Below are positions 15,743 through 18,669 of a stretch of 18,669 nucleotides of DNA, one piece after another. The first letter of the stretch is position 1. Each line of letters opens with the position of its first letter. Origin of the DNA: Gammaproteobacteria bacterium (lineage in GTDB: Bacteria > Pseudomonadota > Gammaproteobacteria > Arenicellales > JAOTYS01); NCBI GenBank assembly GCA_029861795.1, contig JAOTYS010000037.1, positions 1 through 18,669 of the forward strand. Direction: 5' to 3'. The translations under genes and the position numbers were made by a program. Under the pieces are notes generated by a model. The model had not been told where the DNA came from and made no database searches. It saw only the letters and a list, made by a program, of their open reading frames with translations.

Positions 15743-15821
15743 GATGTAGCAGGGGTATATTGTGTTGACTAGATAGGACGCCGGGCGGAAAAAACGCTTA
15801 AGGTCTATATAGGAAATCTTG

Positions 15822-17171
15822 ATGGTCGAAGGCAAACGTCACTTAGAAGGGGTCGATGTTGACCTCGCCGAGGATCTAGATCCTGTCCGAATCAGTCGAA
15901 CCCGGTTTGAGGAAGCGGCAGCTTATATCACCGGTCTGCAGCGGGGACTTATGGAAGATTTTGTGACCCCGAAGCGCACCATCAGCGTGTCCTTTCCGGT
16001 AGAGATGGAAGATGGATCAGTTCGCACATTTTATGGCTACCGTGTACTGCACAACTCAGTGCTTGGACCAGGGAAGGGCGGCATTCGCTATCACCCAGAA
16101 GTCACGCGTGATGAGGTTATCTCGCTGGCTGCGTTGATGACGTGGAAATGTGCGCTGATCGATGTTCCATTTGGCGGGGCTAAAGGCGGTGTGATCTGTG
16201 ATACCAAAACGCTCAGCGAAGGTGAAACGCGTCGCATCACACGCCGCTTTATCAACGAACTCGGGGATAACTTGGGGCCCTACACGGATATCCCTGCGCC
16301 GGATATGTACACCGACCAACAAACGATGGCGTGGGTCTATGACACTTATGAGATGTTTCACTTGGGATCCAACAATCGACCGGTGGTGACGGGGAAACCA
16401 CTCGAACTTGGCGGTTCGCTGGGCAGAGATCAGGCCACCGCAAGGGGTGCTCTCTATGTTGCGGAGCGGTTCCTGGAACGCGGCGGCATGAAGGATATGC
16501 CGTCATTGCACGGTGCCAAGGTAGCCATTCAGGGGTTTGGTGAAGTCGGTGGTGTCGCTGCGCGTTTGTTCAAATTGGCCGGGGCACGAATCATCGCTGT
16601 GAGTGATTCGCAAGGTGGAATCGTGGACGACGACGGATTGGATCCTGATCGCGTTGCCGAACATAAAGCGAATACAGGCACTGTAGTCGGCCTCGCGGAC
16701 ACTCGCACGATTACGAACGAGGAACTCGTCGCATTGGAGTGTGATGTACTAATACCGGCAGCGCTCGGTGCACAGGTCCGCGGCGATAACGCACATAAAG
16801 TGAAGGCACGGCTTATCTTAGAGGCTGCTAATGGACCCGTAACACCGCTGGCCGATGAGATTCTTTCGCGCCGCGGCATCGCGGTGCTTCCGGACATTCT
16901 CGTTAATGCGGGTGGCGTCGTGGTCAGTTACTTTGAATGGACACAGAATATTGGCAATGAGCAATGGCCCCTCGAGGAGATCAATGAGCGACTGAAAGAT
17001 AAAATGCGCCGAGCACTTGATGTGGTCATGACCCGATGGGAACGACTGGGCGCACTTAGCGATTCGGATGAAACTGGAGTGGTTGCCTCGGCAGACTTCC
17101 GTACAGCAGCGTTAGTGGTTGCTATAGAGCGATTGGCGCGGGTCACGCTGCAGCGCGGAATTTGGCCGTGA
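15822..17171 (+). CDS. gdhA: Glu/Leu/Phe/Val-type glutamate dehydrogenase
   Basis: Cytoplasmic oxidoreductase interconverting glutamate and 2-oxoglutarate plus ammonium. It has 449 residues, normal for the hexameric family. The N-terminal catalytic domain has GPGKGGIRYHP, MTWKCAL (K109), the active-site FGGAKGGV (K121) and PAPDMYTDQQTMAW. The Rossmann domain has VAIQGFGEVGG and then IIAVSDSQGG; the acidic residue after the second strand leans towards NAD, but the cofactor is not proven. The ATG at 15822 is chosen over the preceding TTG because AGGAAA lies seven bases ahead. The upstream Fnr box suggests a role in nitrogen and redox balance at low oxygen. The gene symbol is a family label; the exact orthologue is uncertain. 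Confidence 0.93.
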   Translation: MVEGKRHLEGVDVDLAEDLDPVRISRTRFEEAAAYITGLQRGLMEDFVTPKRTISVSFPVEMEDGSVRTFYGYRVLHNSVLGPGKGGIRYHPEVTRDEVISLAALMTWKCALIDVPFGGAKGGVICDTKTLSEGETRRITRRFINELGDNLGPYTDIPAPDMYTDQQTMAWVYDTYEMFHLGSNNRPVVTGKPLELGGSLGRDQATARGALYVAERFLERGGMKDMPSLHGAKVAIQGFGEVGGVAARLFKLAGARIIAVSDSQGGIVDDDGLDPDRVAEHKANTGTVVGLADTRTITNEELVALECDVLIPAALGAQVRGDNAHKVKARLILEAANGPVTPLADEILSRRGIAVLPDILVNAGGVVVSYFEWTQNIGNEQWPLEEINERLKDKMRRALDVVMTRWERLGALSDSDETGVVASADFRTAALVVAIERLARVTLQRGIWP

Positions 17172-17251
17172 AGGATATAGCTGGATTCGAATCTGCGTCA
17201 TCGACGTTCGTTAACCTCCAGATTGGTTATTGTTAATGGGAGAATCCTAAT

Positions 17252-17599
17252 ATGAGCAAGGATTTCAAACAGATCGCCAACGAGGTGATCAATGGCGTGG
17301 GTACTTTGCGCCAAGGTGCGCCGGATACCATGAAGGCGTTCGCATCGCTTTCCACCGCCGCTACATCGCCCAACTCCATCGACACGAAGATGAAGGAGCT
17401 AATGGCGCTCGCGATTGGCATTGCTGTTCACTGTGACGGCTGCGTCGCCTATCACACCAAAATGGCGCATCAACATGGTGCGACGCGGGAAGAAGTTGCC
17501 GAGACAGTGGCGCTCGCCATCTATATGGGCGGTGGTCCAGCGGCTGTCTATGGCGCGGATGTGTTGCGCGCCTACGATCAATTCAGCGAACAAGGTTAG
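17252..17599 (+). CDS. AhpD-like carboxymuconolactone decarboxylase family protein
   Basis: A 115-residue, all-helical, cytoplasmic protein of the AhpD/CMD family. It has the redox motif C-x2-C-x3-H (C61, C64, H68) in VHCDGCVAYHTKMA, followed by the conserved HGATREEVAETVALAIYMGGGPAAVYG region shortened here to its key HGA and MGGGP elements. The cysteines point to a thiol-peroxidase or disulfide-reductase role rather than decarboxylation. The start is the ATG at 17252 with GGGAGA ten bases upstream. It lies 80 bp after glutamate dehydrogenase on the same strand and could be read from the same Fnr-controlled promoter. Confidence 0.9.
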   Translation: MSKDFKQIANEVINGVGTLRQGAPDTMKAFASLSTAATSPNSIDTKMKELMALAIGIAVHCDGCVAYHTKMAHQHGATREEVAETVALAIYMGGGPAAVYGADVLRAYDQFSEQG

Positions 17600-17725
17600 T
17601 CAGTACTTGATTCGATACTATTGTTAGGTCGTCTCGCATTCTTGTTTAGGATGTGCGTCTGAGACTGTTATCAGTCATACGGTGCAACACTGAAGGGGGA
17701 ATAGGCTCAATACGGCTGATTCACT

Positions 17726-18214
17726 TCAATCCCTATTGCTTGATCTGACATCTTCGGGTTTGCCAGCGATGATTTTGCGTCCGGTAAACATAGCAGATAC
17801 AAGGCTCCCTCCTTCGCGGAACTCGGAGATGACGACAGCGGCGACATGAATAGCGATCACTGTGGATAACACATAAAAGCTGTATTCATGCGTGGTAATG
17901 AATGGTTTCCTAAAACTACGCATTTGCTCATAGGCGACGGGGTCCATAGTATCCTTGACGTACGGAACTAGGGTCGCTGGATCGACACCTGACGCAGCCA
18001 CCCATTGAGCAATCCAGTGGCCGAACGGCGGATAAAAAAGATCAGTACCAGCAAGCACAATTCCAGTTACCACCTGAATTAACAGTAATAGCAGCATTAA
18101 CGTTACCCCGATCCTGGCCACTGGATTGTGCCCAAGATAGTGTTGAGGAGTTCCCGAGAGAAAACTGGAGACATAGGCTCGTAAAGCCCTTATATGTCCA
18201 GGACCGCCGGGCAA
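17726..18214 (-). CDS. N-terminally truncated cytochrome b561-type protein, probable pseudogene
   Basis: The C-terminal half of a di-heme cytochrome b561 / NiFe-hydrogenase b-type cytochrome. It has HYLGHNPVARIGVTLMLLLL (third helix region), GIVLAGTDLFYPPFGHWIAQ, and the last helix with histidines spaced as heme ligands, HEYSFYVLSTVIAIH. The first two helices and their heme histidines (usually in FHW and HEW contexts) are missing. The frame is closed by a TGA just before AILPGGPG, so only a TTG at 18214 could start it. Directly upstream is an mprF remnant on the other strand, which suggests a rearrangement break near 18215-18262. Unlikely to bind both hemes. Confidence 0.75.
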   Translation of the reverse strand: MPGGPGHIRALRAYVSSFLSGTPQHYLGHNPVARIGVTLMLLLLLIQVVTGIVLAGTDLFYPPFGHWIAQWVAASGVDPATLVPYVKDTMDPVAYEQMRSFRKPFITTHEYSFYVLSTVIAIHVAAVVISEFREGGSLVSAMFTGRKIIAGKPEDVRSSNRD

Positions 18215-18262
18215 AATGGCTCATCACATAACGCACTCGAAAGCAAATCACCTTCCCAGTGA

Positions 18263-18484
18263 CCCGGTACCGCTCGTGAAACCGCACACAAACTTGGTCA
18301 TCTGATATTTATCCAAGGAGAGAACTTTTACAATTTTGAAGGTCTTCGCCACTACAAAGAAAAATTCAACCCGGAGTGGCGGCCTCGATACATCGCGTGT
18401 CCGGGCGGGTTGTATAGCTTGCCGCGAGCGCTTCTGGATGCGTCCCGTCTCATATCGGGTGGAGTGGCAAAAATACTCACTTAA
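18263..18484 (+). pseudogene. 3' remnant of mprF-like (DUF2156) lysyl-phosphatidylglycerol synthetase
   Basis: Open frame without a start codon, bounded by TGA at 18260-18262 and TAA at 18482-18484. It reads HKLGHLIFIQGENFYNFEG, LRHYKEKFNPEWRPRYIAC, then PGGLYSLPRALLDASRLISGG. This is the very C-terminal end of MprF/DUF2156 proteins (FYNFxGLRxYKEKFxPxWxPRYxA...LPRxLxDxxxLIxGG). Only about 73 of more than 500 residues remain, so it is a fragment left by a deletion or rearrangement. It lies head to head with the truncated cytochrome gene. Confidence 0.72.
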
Positions 18485-18497
18485 TGAGAGCGAAAAG

Positions 18498-18669
18498 ATG
18501 CCAACCGACCTGTATCAATGGCTGGCCGCTGCCGGATAGGAGCATCCAATTCATCCTCCGATCACGCACCTGCCTATCGGGGTTGTATTTGTCGCATGGG
18601 TATGCATAGCGCTCGGTTTCGTCAAAAGTCGGGATAATATGCAGCGTGCGGGCTCCTATTGCGCTGCCT
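18498..18669 (+). pseudogene. DUF2231-like membrane protein, interrupted by an amber codon, partial
   Basis: ATG 18498 begins MPTDLYQWLAAAG, then TAG at 18537-18539. The same frame continues EHPIHPPITHLPIGVVFVAW, CIALGFVKSRDNMQRAGSY to the window end. The HP-x-x-H-x-PI pattern followed by a membrane helix is typical of the N-terminus of DUF2231 proteins, which often begin with a short segment like the one before the TAG. Either the gene is broken by a nonsense change, or translation starts after the stop at a non-standard codon. It runs off the right edge. Confidence 0.6.

Noticed and set aside
18215..18309. Alternative frame that might supply the missing N-terminus of the cytochrome (RYVMSHF then LPGGPG)
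   Set aside because: The resemblance is short, the heme-helix motifs are absent, and most of the stretch is antisense to the mprF remnant, so chance is more likely.

Overview
The window (about 18.7 kb, GC a little over 50%) looks like a chromosomal segment of a proteobacterium, most likely a gammaproteobacterium or a close relative with a facultatively anaerobic life. The main reason is a complete Fnr/Anr-type oxygen sensor with the E. coli cysteine spacing, together with several Fnr-type DNA boxes in front of neighbouring genes. Species cannot be told from the sequence. There are no rRNA or tRNA genes, no CRISPR array and no recognisable insertion sequence.

Layout. 1-638 (-): a partial Na+/Ca2+-type antiporter with an apparent frameshift. 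951-1847 (+): a tandem universal stress protein. 1957-2724 (-): Fnr. 3107-7239 (+): a two-gene operon with an SsuA/NMT1-like binding lipoprotein and a large hybrid histidine kinase whose first cytoplasmic sensor domain carries a canonical LOV (blue-light, flavin) motif. 7306-7896 (+): a possible broken small membrane gene and a 125-residue membrane protein. 7918-8190 (-): a small Cys-containing membrane protein. 8363-9049 (+): an isoprenylcysteine methyltransferase-like membrane enzyme. 9171-9752 (-): a DUF4136 lipoprotein. 9879-11261 (+): nicotinate phosphoribosyltransferase. 11375-12412 (+): a COG2187 kinase-like protein. 12416-14796 (-): an overlapping operon of phosphoribosyltransferase, alpha/beta hydrolase and PRPP synthetase. 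15029-15484 (-): a 17-kDa-antigen-like lipoprotein. 15822-17171 (+): glutamate dehydrogenase. 17252-17599 (+): an AhpD-like protein. 17726-18669: a decayed tail with a truncated cytochrome b561, a 3' remnant of mprF and a DUF2231-type gene interrupted by an amber codon.

How it fits together. Boxes close to TTGAC-N4-ATCAA lie at 8256, 9813, 14857, 15604 and 15729, in front of the small membrane protein/methyltransferase, nicotinate phosphoribosyltransferase/DUF4136, PRT-hydrolase-Prs, antigen lipoprotein and glutamate dehydrogenase genes. Several have a plausible -10 hexamer about 32 bp away, the geometry of class II Fnr activation. The gene set (Usp, PncB, PRT plus dienelactone-hydrolase-like protein, COG2187 protein) closely mirrors genes of the Mycobacterium tuberculosis DosR hypoxia/dormancy regulon (Rv0571c, Rv0573c, Rv2004c, Rv2005c). 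My reading is an Fnr-controlled low-oxygen survival island centred on PRPP and NAD salvage. The LOV kinase with its lipoprotein partner is a separate sensory module beside fnr.
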